From Bacillota bacterium (GTDB taxonomy: Bacteria > Bacillota > UBA4882 > UBA10575), in contig JAAZDX010000114.1 in the NCBI GenBank assembly GCA_012512605.1, positions 1 to 7,104 on the forward strand: DNA of 7,104 nucleotides, given 5' to 3'. Each line of letters begins with the position of its first letter. Within the stretch, counting starts at the first letter, position 1. The notes under the pieces are model-generated. The model was not told the origin of the DNA and made no database searches. It was given only the letters and a program-made list of their open reading frames with translations. Positions 1 through 6,686 of this stretch are shown piece by piece. The position numbers and the translations under genes were made by a program.

Positions 1-140
1 AGGTCTCCTGACTCGGGTTCATTGCTCCTTGCCGCCTTCCCAGCCTAAACCAGTGGTGACTGGCAAAAAGCTCCCCTCTCACAGTGGCGGGACCGTACAG
101 GATTTGCACCTGTTTCCCTATTAAGCCTCACGGCACCTTA
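1..140 (-). promoter_or_regulatory. Cobalamin (B12) riboswitch aptamer, 3' end cut by window edge
   Basis: Read on the minus strand, this stretch carries the conserved landmarks of a cobalamin riboswitch in the right order. They are GGTGCC at 137-132, the GGGAA box near 118-114, a small stem around 112-98 (CAGG...CCTG), the CGGTCCCGCCACTGT core at 95-81, GGGAGC near 75-70, GCCA and CCACTGG near 64-50, a GGGAAGGC segment near 41-34, and the 3' B12 box GAGTCAGGAGACCT at 14-1. The family consensus B12 box continues with GCC, which would lie just past the left edge. RNAs of this class bind adenosylcobalamin or a related cobalamin and usually switch off the downstream gene by termination or by hiding the ribosome binding site. 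The expression platform and the controlled gene lie beyond position 1, so the target is unknown. Typical targets are B12 uptake or synthesis genes or B12-independent isozymes. Identification rests on the primary-sequence boxes; no structural model was run. Confidence 0.95.
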
Positions 141-168
141 AGAGGATAATTATGCAATTGTTAGGCTG

Positions 169-197
169 ATTATACACCGGGCTGTTTCCCTCGTCAA
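169..197 (-). promoter_or_regulatory. Sigma-A (sigma-70)-type promoter for the cobalamin riboswitch transcript
   Basis: On the minus strand TTGACG (197-192) is followed after exactly 17 nt by a perfect TATAAT (174-169). This is a near-consensus housekeeping promoter. A start of transcription would be expected near 162-161, about 20-25 nt before the first conserved riboswitch box at 137. That places the aptamer at the very 5' end of the transcript, as expected for a riboswitch leader. The promoter points away from ilvB, so the gene past the left edge has its own start and need not depend on the operon. Confidence 0.85.
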
Positions 198-211
198 CCC
201 ACTCCGCATTG

Positions 212-238
212 GGGAATGACCAGTCAATCCCGGTTTTT
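212..238 (+). terminator. Possible intrinsic terminator or hairpin in the ilvB-riboswitch intergenic region (T-run on plus strand)
   Basis: GGGA-A-TGAC (212-220) and GTCA-A-TCCC (223-231) form an inverted repeat with a single A-A mismatch, followed on the plus strand by GG and five T (234-238). Read on the plus strand it looks like a short rho-independent terminator, but no plus-strand gene ends here. Read on the minus strand, the direction in which ilvB is transcribed, the same hairpin (with a U-U mismatch) lies about 30 nt past the ilvB stop and is followed by CAATGCGGAG without any U-run. It may be a weak or unconventional end for the operon, a barrier to antisense transcription into ilvB, or a protein-binding palindrome about 60 nt upstream of the riboswitch transcription start. 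The inverted repeat is plain; its role is uncertain. Confidence 0.35.
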
Positions 239-262
239 ATCGCCCTTCCTCAACGCCCAATT

Positions 263-1945
263 TTAAAGCAAATCGGATTCGTCGACGATCACATCTTCCA
301 GGGCGGCACCCGGTGGTACCATCGGCCAGACCTTATGGTCCCGGTCGATCTCACAATTTATTACCACCGTACGATTAAGGGCTAAAGCTTCCTTGAGCAC
401 CTTTTCCACATCTTCCCGCGCCGCCAGGTTAAACCCGACCGCGCCAAAGGCCTCGGCCACCTTCACAAAGTCGGTCTGACGGTCCAGGGTGGTTTGGGAG
501 TAACGACGGTCATAAAACAGACTCTGCCATTGCCGAACCATGCCTAGCGCATGGTTGTTCATGATTACGACAATGACCGGCAGGTTATACTCCACCGCGG
601 TGGCCAGTTCATTCAGGTTCATGCGAAAACTACCATCGCCGGCAATATTGATCACCCTTTTCCCCGGACACGCAATGGAAGCCCCGATCGATGCGCCCAA
701 GCCGAACCCCATGGTCCCCAGTCCGCCGGAGGTGATTAAGGACCTTGGCTTTGTGAACTTATAATGCTGGGCGGTCCAGATCTGATGCTGCCCCACTTCG
801 GTGGCGATGATCGCCTCGCCGCCCGTCAGCTCATAAATCTTTTCCAGAATATACCTGGGGGTTAGCTCCCCGCCGTTCCCCGGTGGCTGTTGCTTGGCTT
901 TTAAAGCCATCACATGGCTGAGCCACTCCGAACGGTCCTTGGGCTTCAGCTCGTGGTTGATCTTGGTGAGCACCGCCTTGACATCGCCCACAATGTAGTG
1001 GGCTGCCTGCACATTCTTGTTGACCTCGGCCTCGTCGATATCGATGTGTAGAATTTTCGCCTTCGGGGCAAACCGGTCCAGTTTACTGACCACCCGGTCG
1101 CTGAAACGGGCCCCGATGGCAATTAAGAGGTCGCACTGGGTCACGGCCAGGTTGGAAGCCTTTGTCCCGTGCATCCCAATCATCCCCGTATACAGTTCAT
1201 GGGTAGCCGGAAAGGCACCCATCCCCATGAGGCTCAAGGTGACCGGTGCGTTGATCTTGACGGCAAGTTCCAAAAGTTCGTCGGCGGCCTCCGCCGCAAT
1301 CACCCCGCCACCCGCGTAGATCATGGGTTTTTCGGCGTTATGGATCAACGCCAAGGCCTCTTCAATGGCCCCGTTGGCCACCAAGGCATCGATCTTGGGT
1401 GGACTAATGGCGCGCCGCTCATATTCACACTCATGGACCGTGATATCCTTGGGGATGTCGATCAGGACCGGTCCGGGCCGCCCTTGCTGGGCAATCTGAA
1501 AGGCCCGGCGGACAATATCGGCCAAGTCCTCAACCCTTTTGACCATAAAATTGTGCTTGGTAATAGGCATGGTAATCCCGGTGATATCTACTTCCTGGAA
1601 GCTATCCTTGCCAATCAGGTTTAAGGCCACATTACCGGTGATCGCGACCATCGGAACGGAATCCATGTAGGCCGTGGCAATCCCGGTCACCAGGTTGGTC
1701 GCGCCCGGGCCGGAGGTGGCCAGACAGACACCGACCTTCCCCGAAGCCCGCGCATAACCGTCGGCCGCATGGGCCGCCCCCTGCTCGTGGGAAGTGAGAT
1801 AATGCTTAATCCGATCCTTATATTTATATAACGAGTCATAGATATTTAAAACCGCGCCCCCGGGAAACCCGAAGATTGTATCGACACCCTGCTCAAGCAG
1901 GCATTCTACCAAAATATCAGCACCGGTTAATCGCAAATTAAACAC
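263..1945 (-). CDS. ilvB: Acetolactate (acetohydroxyacid) synthase, large catalytic subunit
   Basis: This thiamine diphosphate enzyme (EC 2.2.1.6) condenses pyruvate with pyruvate to acetolactate (valine, leucine) or with 2-oxobutyrate to acetohydroxybutyrate (isoleucine), in the cytoplasm. The 560 residues match the full family length. The N-terminal pyrimidine-binding domain (about 1-170) has FGFPGG at 25-30, the catalytic Glu54 in SHEQGAAHA, and TSGPGATNL at 77-85. A middle domain covers roughly 190-330. The C-terminal pyrophosphate-binding domain has GDGS at 436-439 and closes the Mg/ThDP motif with NN at 463-464. MVRQWQ (469-474) and the tail KVWPMVPPGA are typical. The residue after GDGSF is Arg where many homologues have Gln; I recall this variant from clostridial sequences. 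The listed start is GTG behind AAGGTGG, but the gap is only about 1 nt. An in-frame TTG at 1936 gives the more usual MRLTGA start (557 aa) with a gap near 10 nt. It is the last gene of the operon, and no ilvN follows. Confidence 0.96.
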   Translation of the reverse strand: MFNLRLTGADILVECLLEQGVDTIFGFPGGAVLNIYDSLYKYKDRIKHYLTSHEQGAAHAADGYARASGKVGVCLATSGPGATNLVTGIATAYMDSVPMVAITGNVALNLIGKDSFQEVDITGITMPITKHNFMVKRVEDLADIVRRAFQIAQQGRPGPVLIDIPKDITVHECEYERRAISPPKIDALVANGAIEEALALIHNAEKPMIYAGGGVIAAEAADELLELAVKINAPVTLSLMGMGAFPATHELYTGMIGMHGTKASNLAVTQCDLLIAIGARFSDRVVSKLDRFAPKAKILHIDIDEAEVNKNVQAAHYIVGDVKAVLTKINHELKPKDRSEWLSHVMALKAKQQPPGNGGELTPRYILEKIYELTGGEAIIATEVGQHQIWTAQHYKFTKPRSLITSGGLGTMGFGLGASIGASIACPGKRVINIAGDGSFRMNLNELATAVEYNLPVIVVIMNNHALGMVRQWQSLFYDRRYSQTTLDRQTDFVKVAEAFGAVGFNLAAREDVEKVLKEALALNRTVVINCEIDRDHKVWPMVPPGAALEDVIVDESDLL

Positions 1946-1955
1946 ACCACCTTTT

Positions 1956-1971
1956 CTTCCGGTCTTCCGGT
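1956..1971. repeat. Tandem 8-bp repeat just upstream of the ilvB ribosome binding site
   Basis: The 8-mer CTTCCGGT (plus strand) occurs twice without a gap, at 1956-1963 and 1964-1971. On the message it reads ACCGGAAG twice, directly before the AAAAGGTGG ribosome binding region of ilvB. The second message copy runs into GAAAAGG, so a duplication or slippage event may have lengthened the purine-rich leader. The repeat is certain; any effect on translation is speculation. Confidence 0.6.
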
Positions 1972-2019
1972 ATCCTCTCTGGACCGCCTCCGCCCGGCCT
2001 GCCGTAAGTCAATCTTCCG

Positions 2020-2033
2020 CGGAGCGGCCTCCG
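2020..2033 (-). other. Small hairpin right after the ilvD stop codon
   Basis: In the 89-nt ilvD-ilvB spacer the minus strand reads CGGAG-GCCG-CTCCG, a 5-bp GC-rich stem with a 4-nt loop that starts two nucleotides after the ilvD stop codon. It is followed by CGGAAGATTGACTT and has no U-run, so it does not look like an intrinsic terminator. It could act as a 3' stabiliser or processing element, or be chance in GC-rich DNA. The rest of the spacer is GC-rich and purine-rich, with no convincing promoter and no small ORF that I can support. Confidence 0.3.
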
Positions 2034-2034
2034 G

Positions 2035-3696
2035 TTAAATTTTCAAAACTGCACCTTCGTTGGCCGAGGAGACAAAACGAGCATACCGGGCCAGATAACC
2101 TTGGTTGATCTTGGGCGGCGGCGGCATCCACCCTGCTTTTCTCCGCTCAAGCTCCGCCGCAGAAACTTTTAACGTCAGTGTACCATTGTTCATATCAATG
2201 GCAATCATGTCTCCGTCCTGAACAAAGGCGATCGGACCGCCTTCTGCCGCTTCCGGCGAAACATGTCCGATACTGGCCCCCCGGGTGGCTCCACTGAACC
2301 GACCGTCGGTAATCAAGGCCACCTCCGCATCCAAACCCATCCCCGCCAAGACGGAAGTGGGCATCAGCATCTCCCGCATCCCCGGTCCACCACGGGGGCC
2401 CTCGTAACGGATGACGACCACATCACCCTTTTGGATCTCCCCCGCCAAAATCGCTTTCACCGCGTTATCTTCACTGTCAAAGACCCGGGCCGGACCTTCG
2501 TGCCTAAGCATCGCTTCCGCTACGGCGCTCCGCTTGACCACGCTCCCGTAGGGGGCCAGGTTTCCTTTGAGTACCGCGATCCCACCGGTGGGGGCATAAG
2601 GCTCATCGATCGGCCGGATCACAGTGGTGTCCCGGTTCTCGGCCGCCGCAATATTCGCACCGACGTTTTGGCCGGTGACGGTGAGACAGTCCACCTTCAG
2701 TAGTCCTTTACGGGAAAGCTCCTTCATGACCGCCGGAACACCGCCGGCGGCATACAGGTCTTCGACAAAATGGGGCCCAGCCGGGGCCAGTCGGCATAAA
2801 TTGGGGGTTTGGGCGCTAATCGCGTTGGCTTTGTCCAGATCAAACGCGACCCCCGCTTCATAGGCAATCGCCGCCAAATGCAACATGCTGTTGGTGCTGC
2901 AGCCCAAGGCCATATCGACCGAAAGGGCGTTATGGAAGGCTTCGGCGGTCATGATCGCCCGCGGTCGGATCTCCTTTTTGACCAGTTCCATAATGCGCAT
3001 CCCGGTCGCTTTCGCCAGCCGAATCCGGGCCGAGTACACCGCCGGAATCGTCCCGTTCCCCGGTAAAACCATCCCCAGCGCTTCGGTGAGGCAGTTCATA
3101 CTATTGGCGGTGAACATCCCGGAGCACGAGCCACAACTGGGACAGGAGCAGTCTTCCAACTCCGCCAGCTCCTCTTCCCCGATCTTCCCGGCCTTAAAAG
3201 CGCCGACCGCTTCAAACATATCGGTCAAGCTGACCTCCTTGTCCCCGCTGCGCCCTTTAAGCATTGGCCCGCCGCTGACGACAATCGCCGGAATATTCAA
3301 GCGGGCTGCTGCCATTAGCATACCCGGGACGATCTTATCGCAGTTGGGAACCAGAACCAATCCGTCAAAACCATGGGCCAGGGCCATCGCTTCAATGCTA
3401 TCGGCGATCAGTTCCCGGGTCGGGAGGGAATAGTGCATCCCGATATGGCCCATGGCAATTCCGTCACAGACCCCGATCGCCGGAAACTCGATGGGCGTTC
3501 CCCCCGCCATCGCCACTCCGGTCTTGACCGCCGCCGTAATCTGATCCAGGTGCATATGGCCCGGCACGATCTGGCTACTAGCGTTAACAATCCCGACCAA
3601 CGGCCGGTTGATCTCTTCCTCCGTCAACCCTAATGCTTTAAAAAGAGAGCGGTGGGGGGCCCGCTCCAAACCGAATTTTACTGAATCACTCCGCAT
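2035..3696 (-). CDS. ilvD: Dihydroxy-acid dehydratase
   Basis: This iron-sulfur dehydratase (EC 4.2.1.9) converts 2,3-dihydroxy-isovalerate and 2,3-dihydroxy-3-methylvalerate to the 2-oxo acids that are transaminated to valine and isoleucine. At 553 residues it is full length for the shorter IlvD type. The N-terminus [18 protein letters not shown] is canonical. Visible motifs are VPGH (44-47), [11 protein letters not shown] (77-87), [12 protein letters not shown] (118-129), [19 protein letters not shown] (185-203), [11 protein letters not shown] (265-275), [10 protein letters not shown] (431-440) and [11 protein letters not shown] (463-473), whose Ser468 matches the conserved catalytic serine. 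C119 and C191 match the conserved cluster cysteines. The position that is Cys in the PCN motif of oxygen-tolerant [2Fe-2S] enzymes is Gly46 here, while C185-C188-C191 resemble the E. coli enzyme, so an oxygen-sensitive [4Fe-4S] cluster is inferred. The ATG follows a strong AAAGGAGAGGGGTGATC region. The gap after the leuB stop is 17 nt, and the leuB stop codon overlaps the start of this ribosome binding region. Confidence 0.97.
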   Translation of the reverse strand: MRSDSVKFGLERAPHRSLFKALGLTEEEINRPLVGIVNASSQIVPGHMHLDQITAAVKTGVAMAGGTPIEFPAIGVCDGIAMGHIGMHYSLPTRELIADSIEAMALAHGFDGLVLVPNCDKIVPGMLMAAARLNIPAIVVSGGPMLKGRSGDKEVSLTDMFEAVGAFKAGKIGEEELAELEDCSCPSCGSCSGMFTANSMNCLTEALGMVLPGNGTIPAVYSARIRLAKATGMRIMELVKKEIRPRAIMTAEAFHNALSVDMALGCSTNSMLHLAAIAYEAGVAFDLDKANAISAQTPNLCRLAPAGPHFVEDLYAAGGVPAVMKELSRKGLLKVDCLTVTGQNVGANIAAAENRDTTVIRPIDEPYAPTGGIAVLKGNLAPYGSVVKRSAVAEAMLRHEGPARVFDSEDNAVKAILAGEIQKGDVVVIRYEGPRGGPGMREMLMPTSVLAGMGLDAEVALITDGRFSGATRGASIGHVSPEAAEGGPIAFVQDGDMIAIDMNNGTLTLKVSAAELERRKAGWMPPPPKINQGYLARYARFVSSANEGAVLKI

Positions 3697-3713
3697 CGGA
3701 TCACCCCTCTCCT

Positions 3714-4808
3714 TTACTGGGCTCCTTCTTCAATATACCCACAAATCAACTGCCCCATTTTCTCCGTGCCAACCAGGGTCTGCCCTGGACGCATAATGTC
3801 TCCGGTCCGGTACCCCGCTGCCAACACCCGTTCCACCGCGTTTTCGATCGCTTCTGCCTCCAGCGTAAGGCCCAATGAGTACCTGAGCATCATCGACGCC
3901 GATAAAATGGTGGCAATCGGGTTCGCCCGGTCTTGTCCGGCCAGATCAGGGGCCGAACCATGTACCGGTTCGTAGAGGCCAAAATTCCCCTGACCCAGGC
4001 TGGCCGAAGGCAGCATCCCGATGGAACCCGTAATCATACTAGCCTCATCGGACAAGATATCCCCGAACATATTGGTGGTGACGATCACGTCAAACTGTTT
4101 CGGGTCGCGCACCAGTTGCATCGCGGCATTGTCCACATACATGTGGCTTAACGCCACCTCCGGGAAGTCGGCGGCCACCCGCGTCACCACCGCCCGCCAC
4201 AAGCGGGAGCTTTCCAGGACGTTCGCCTTGTCCACATTGGTTACGCGCCGCTGCCGCCCACGGGCAATTTCAAAAGCAATCCGGGCGATCCGCTCCACTT
4301 CAGCTTCACTGTATACCTCGGTGTCAAAGGCCTCCTCGCCCCGGTTCGCCGTCTCCCGGCGGCCCCTGGGCCCAAAGTAGATGCCGCCGGTCAACTCCCG
4401 GACCACCAGCAGATCAATACTCTCCCCGATGATCTCCAGCTTCAGGGGACAAGCGTCCCGCAGTTGTTTATACAAGAAGGCCGGTCTTAGGTTGGCATAG
4501 AGGCCAAGCTGGCCCCGGAGGCCGAGTAGCGCCATCTCCGGCCTTTGGTCGCCGGGAAGATGATCCCACTGGTCACCACCAACGGCCCCCAGAAGCACCG
4601 CATCACTTTTTTGGCACTCGGTTACAGTCTCCGCCGGCAACGGCTGGCCCGTGGCCTCAATGGCACAGCCGCCAGCCAACAGTTCTTTATACTCAAAATG
4701 ATGTCCAAAGCTTGCGGCGATCTGGTCCAAGACCCGTATAGTCTGGCCGACGATCTCGGGGCCGATCCCGTCCCCGGGAATCACCGCAATTTTGTAGTTT
4801 CCGCCCAC
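3714..4808 (-). CDS. leuB: 3-Isopropylmalate dehydrogenase (probably also acts as methylmalate dehydrogenase)
   Basis: This NAD-dependent oxidative decarboxylase (EC 1.1.1.85) makes 2-oxoisocaproate for leucine. In citramalate operons the same type of enzyme also turns 3-methylmalate into 2-oxobutyrate. With the GTG start at 4808 the protein has 364 residues, the usual LeuB length. It shows IPGDGIGPE (10-18), the substrate-binding [12 protein letters not shown] (98-109), GGIYFGPRG with Tyr144 (141-149), NVDKANVL with Lys194 (191-198), YVDNAAMQL with Asp226 (224-232), and GDILSDEAS with the metal aspartates 250 and 254. The NAD-binding segment is [12 protein letters not shown] (280-291), then ANP. 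The reading frame is open upstream to a TTG at 4886, but that would add 26 residues of non-family sequence. GTG has AAGGAAGGTGG just ahead and gives [14 protein letters not shown], close to the normal N-terminus. The gap to leuD is then 80 nt, with one small hairpin. Confidence 0.95.
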   Translation of the reverse strand: MGGNYKIAVIPGDGIGPEIVGQTIRVLDQIAASFGHHFEYKELLAGGCAIEATGQPLPAETVTECQKSDAVLLGAVGGDQWDHLPGDQRPEMALLGLRGQLGLYANLRPAFLYKQLRDACPLKLEIIGESIDLLVVRELTGGIYFGPRGRRETANRGEEAFDTEVYSEAEVERIARIAFEIARGRQRRVTNVDKANVLESSRLWRAVVTRVAADFPEVALSHMYVDNAAMQLVRDPKQFDVIVTTNMFGDILSDEASMITGSIGMLPSASLGQGNFGLYEPVHGSAPDLAGQDRANPIATILSASMMLRYSLGLTLEAEAIENAVERVLAAGYRTGDIMRPGQTLVGTEKMGQLICGYIEEGAQ

Positions 4809-4812
4809 AGGC

Positions 4813-4823
4813 CCACCTTCCTT
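4813..4823 (-). promoter_or_regulatory. Ribosome binding site deciding the leuB GTG start
   Basis: The minus strand reads AAGGAAGGTGG (4823-4813), followed by GCCT and then GTG at 4808. It offers overlapping Shine-Dalgarno-like cores at 4 to 7 nt from the GTG. This favours GTG over the in-frame TTG at 4886, which sits only 2 nt after the leuD stop codon and would add a 26-residue extension that LeuB proteins lack. Confidence 0.6.
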
Positions 4824-4829
4824 TCGCTC

Positions 4830-4843
4830 GCCCCCTTCGGGGC
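4830..4843 (-). other. Small GC hairpin in the leuD-leuB spacer
   Basis: The minus strand reads GCCCC-GAAG-GGGGC, a perfect 5-bp GC stem with a 4-nt loop. It starts about 45 nt after the leuD stop and ends 6-7 nt before the leuB ribosome binding region. No U-run follows. It could tune translation or mark an RNA processing site that sets unequal LeuD and LeuB levels. That role is inferred only from its position. Confidence 0.35.
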
Positions 4844-4888
4844 TGATATGGCTGCTTATCCAAGCAAAACCAGCACTTTTAGCCAAAT

Positions 4889-5377
4889 CTAGCGGCTGGT
4901 TTTAATCTGGTTGATCAGTCCGTCGGCCGCCATGATCGCCTTCATAAATTCCGGGAAGGGTTCGGCCTGAAATTCTTTGTTTTTGGTCAAGTTCACGATC
5001 TTTCCCTGGTCAAAGTCGACCACCAACTCATCCCCGGCTTCCGTCCACCGCACTGCTTCCGGACACTCCAGAATCGGCAGGCCAATATTGACCGCATTCC
5101 GGTAAAAGATCCGGGCAAAAGTGGTAGCAATGACACAGGAGACGCCCGCCGCCTTGATCGCCAGGGGCGCATGTTCCCGTGAAGAGCCACAGCCGAAGTT
5201 TTTACCCGCCACAATCAGATCGCCGACTTCCACTTTTTCCCTGAACGCCGGATCCAGATCCTCCAGGCAGTGGGCGGCTAGCTCCTTCGGGTCAAATGTA
5301 TTTAGGTAACGGGCGGGGATGATCACATCCGTATCAACATTATCCTGGTATTTGAATACTCTGCCTTTCGCTTTCAT
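4889..5377 (-). CDS. leuD: 3-Isopropylmalate dehydratase small subunit, type 2 (swivelling domain)
   Basis: This is the small subunit of the LeuC-LeuD isomerase (EC 4.2.1.33, and 4.2.1.35 for citramalate). It supplies the mobile aconitase-like swivel domain that closes over the Fe-S site of LeuC. The gene gives 162-163 residues, the size of the compact archaeal/type-2 LeuD and shorter than the roughly 200-residue E. coli form. In numbering from the upstream Met, the motifs are [13 protein letters not shown] (16-28), where the residues after Tyr25-Leu26 lie in a loop linked to substrate choice in this family, [14 protein letters not shown] (59-72), and [12 protein letters not shown] (91-102). 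Two ATG codons lie side by side at 5380 and 5377. The strong AAGGAGGT site leaves only 3 nt to the first and 6 nt to the second, so the second is preferred. It follows leuC after about 33 nt, as expected for an obligate partner. Confidence 0.95.
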   Translation of the reverse strand: MKAKGRVFKYQDNVDTDVIIPARYLNTFDPKELAAHCLEDLDPAFREKVEVGDLIVAGKNFGCGSSREHAPLAIKAAGVSCVIATTFARIFYRNAVNIGLPILECPEAVRWTEAGDELVVDFDQGKIVNLTKNKEFQAEPFPEFMKAIMAADGLINQIKTSR

Positions 5378-5380
5378 CAT

Positions 5381-5389
5381 AGACCTCCT
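5381..5389 (-). promoter_or_regulatory. Strong ribosome binding site of leuD
   Basis: The minus strand reads AAGGAGGTCT immediately before ATGATG, close to a perfect anti-Shine-Dalgarno match. The first ATG (5380) is very near (3 nt from GGAGG). The second (5377) has 6 nt, nearer the usual spacing. The difference is a single extra Met. Confidence 0.7.
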
Positions 5390-5413
5390 TCAGGAATTCC
5401 CGTTCGTTCCGGC

Positions 5414-6673
5414 CTATAACTTCGCCGGGTCCGTAATTTTACCCGTTACCGCCGACGCCGCGGCCACGGCCGGGCTGGCCAGGTATACTTCGGACTCAGG
5501 ATGCCCCATCCGCCCGACAAAATTTCGGTTCGTCGTCGCCACCGCCCGTTCCCCCTTGGCAAGAATCCCCATGTGACCGCCGAGACAGGGACCACAGGTC
5601 GGTGTCGAGACGGCCGCCCCCGCTTCTACCAGGTCGGCGATGATTCCTTCCTGCAAGGCTTCAAGGTAAATCCGCTGGGTGCCCGGGAAAACCAAGACCC
5701 GTACCCCCTTCTTCACCTTCCGCCCTTTAAGAATGCTGGCGGCGATGCGGAGGTCCGAGAGCCGCCCATTGGTGCAGGAACCGATCACCACCTGGTCGAT
5801 GGCGATCTCCCCTACTTCATCAATGGTCCGTGTGTTCGAGGGGAGGTGAGGAAAGGCCACCGTCGGCTTGATCGTGCTGAGATCAAGTTCATACTCTTCG
5901 TCATAGACCGCATCCGGATCGGGTTCATAAACCCGGTAGGGTTTGGTCGCATGTTCCTTCACATAGGCAATGGTTTTCTCATCCACCATGAAGATGCCGT
6001 TTTTCGCCCCGGCTTCCACCGCCATGTTGGCAATGGTAAACCGGTCGTCCATGGACAGACTGGCCAGACCATCCCCCATAAACTCCATGGATTTGTACCG
6101 GGCACCGTCTACCCCGATCATACCGATAATATGGAGAATGATATCCTTCCCCGATACCCACGGACGGGGTTTGTTTGTCAAAACAAACTTTAGCGCCGAA
6201 GGAACTTTAAACCACAGGCGGCCCGTGGCCATCCCCGCCGCCATATCGGTACTGCCCACCCCGGTGGAGAAGGCTCCTAAGGCTCCGTAGGTACAGGTAT
6301 GGGAATCGGCACCGATAATCAAGTCGCCCGGGACGGCGAGGCCTTGCTCGGGAATAAGGCAGTGCTCGATCCCCATCTCCCCGACTTCAAAGTAATGTTC
6401 GATCCCCATCTCGGAGGCAAACTCCCGGATCAGGCGGCACTGCTCCGCCGCTTTAATATCTTTATTCGGTGTGAAATGATCGGGAATAATGGCGATCTTT
6501 TTCCGGTCAAACACCTGCGTTAAACCAGTCTTTTTAAACTCGTGGACTGCCACCGGCGTCGTCACGTCATTCCCCAAGACCAGATCTAAATCCGCCTCGA
6601 TCAACTGCCCCGGCCGGACGCGCTCCATTCCCGTATGGGCGGCCAGGATCTTTTGTGACATGGTCATTCCCAT
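5414..6673 (-). CDS. leuC: 3-Isopropylmalate dehydratase large subunit, type 2 (HacA-like, aconitase family)
   Basis: This is the catalytic [4Fe-4S] subunit that, with LeuD, isomerises 2-isopropylmalate (leucine route) and citramalate (isoleucine route). It has 419 residues, the normal length of the archaeal/type-2 LeuC and shorter than the E. coli type of about 466. Visible motifs are DHFTPNKD (65-72), [21 protein letters not shown] (121-141), [12 protein letters not shown] (297-308), PGTQ (330-333), [13 protein letters not shown] (357-369), [11 protein letters not shown] (380-390) and [12 protein letters not shown] (397-408). The three cluster cysteines are C300, C360 and C363. Residues 88-109 contain EMGIEH twice, 11 residues apart, backed by a near-identical 17-nt DNA repeat. 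The ATG at 6673 is preferred because GGAGG lies 7 nt upstream; in-frame Met codons at 3 and 5 are weaker alternatives. The gap after cimA is only 13 nt and contains the ribosome binding site. A homoaconitase role cannot be excluded from sequence alone but does not fit the neighbours. Confidence 0.95.
   Translation of the reverse strand: MGMTMSQKILAAHTGMERVRPGQLIEADLDLVLGNDVTTPVAVHEFKKTGLTQVFDRKKIAIIPDHFTPNKDIKAAEQCRLIREFASEMGIEHYFEVGEMGIEHCLIPEQGLAVPGDLIIGADSHTCTYGALGAFSTGVGSTDMAAGMATGRLWFKVPSALKFVLTNKPRPWVSGKDIILHIIGMIGVDGARYKSMEFMGDGLASLSMDDRFTIANMAVEAGAKNGIFMVDEKTIAYVKEHATKPYRVYEPDPDAVYDEEYELDLSTIKPTVAFPHLPSNTRTIDEVGEIAIDQVVIGSCTNGRLSDLRIAASILKGRKVKKGVRVLVFPGTQRIYLEALQEGIIADLVEAGAAVSTPTCGPCLGGHMGILAKGERAVATTNRNFVGRMGHPESEVYLASPAVAAASAVTGKITDPAKL
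6363..6412. repeat. Imperfect 17-bp direct repeat inside leuC (33-bp period)
   Basis: TGCTCGATCCCCATCTC at 6363-6379 and TGTTCGATCCCCATCTC at 6396-6412 (plus strand) differ at one base. They are 33 bp apart, so the repeat is in frame and encodes EMGIEH twice with an 11-residue period (leuC residues 89-94 and 99-104). The second copy sits where relatives have a VGxxGI(E/C)H-type motif. The total protein length stays normal, so this is not a simple insertion. Confidence 0.7.
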
Positions 6674-6686
6674 TTTCTTTCCTCCG

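Noticed and set aside
224..230. TTGACT inside the 212-231 palindrome as a second -35 box on the minus strand
   Set aside because: No -10-like sequence at suitable spacing (the next bases are GC-rich), while the neighbouring TTGACG at 197-192 pairs perfectly with TATAAT.
1169..1624. 151-codon plus-strand frame antisense to ilvB
   Set aside because: It is a shadow of ilvB, with low-complexity composition and no independent support.
1985..2012. TTGACT in the ilvD-ilvB spacer as an internal promoter -35 box
   Set aside because: No TATAAT-like -10 element occurs 16-18 nt downstream; the following DNA is very GC-rich.
2885..3433. 182-codon plus-strand frame antisense to ilvD
   Set aside because: It mirrors the ilvD coding frame, has no family resemblance, and sits inside an intact conserved gene on the other strand.
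5501..6193. Long open frame on the plus strand (230 codons) antisense to leuC
   Set aside because: It lies wholly opposite a clear leuC, has no recognisable protein features and no convincing ribosome binding site. Such frames are common opposite GC-rich genes.
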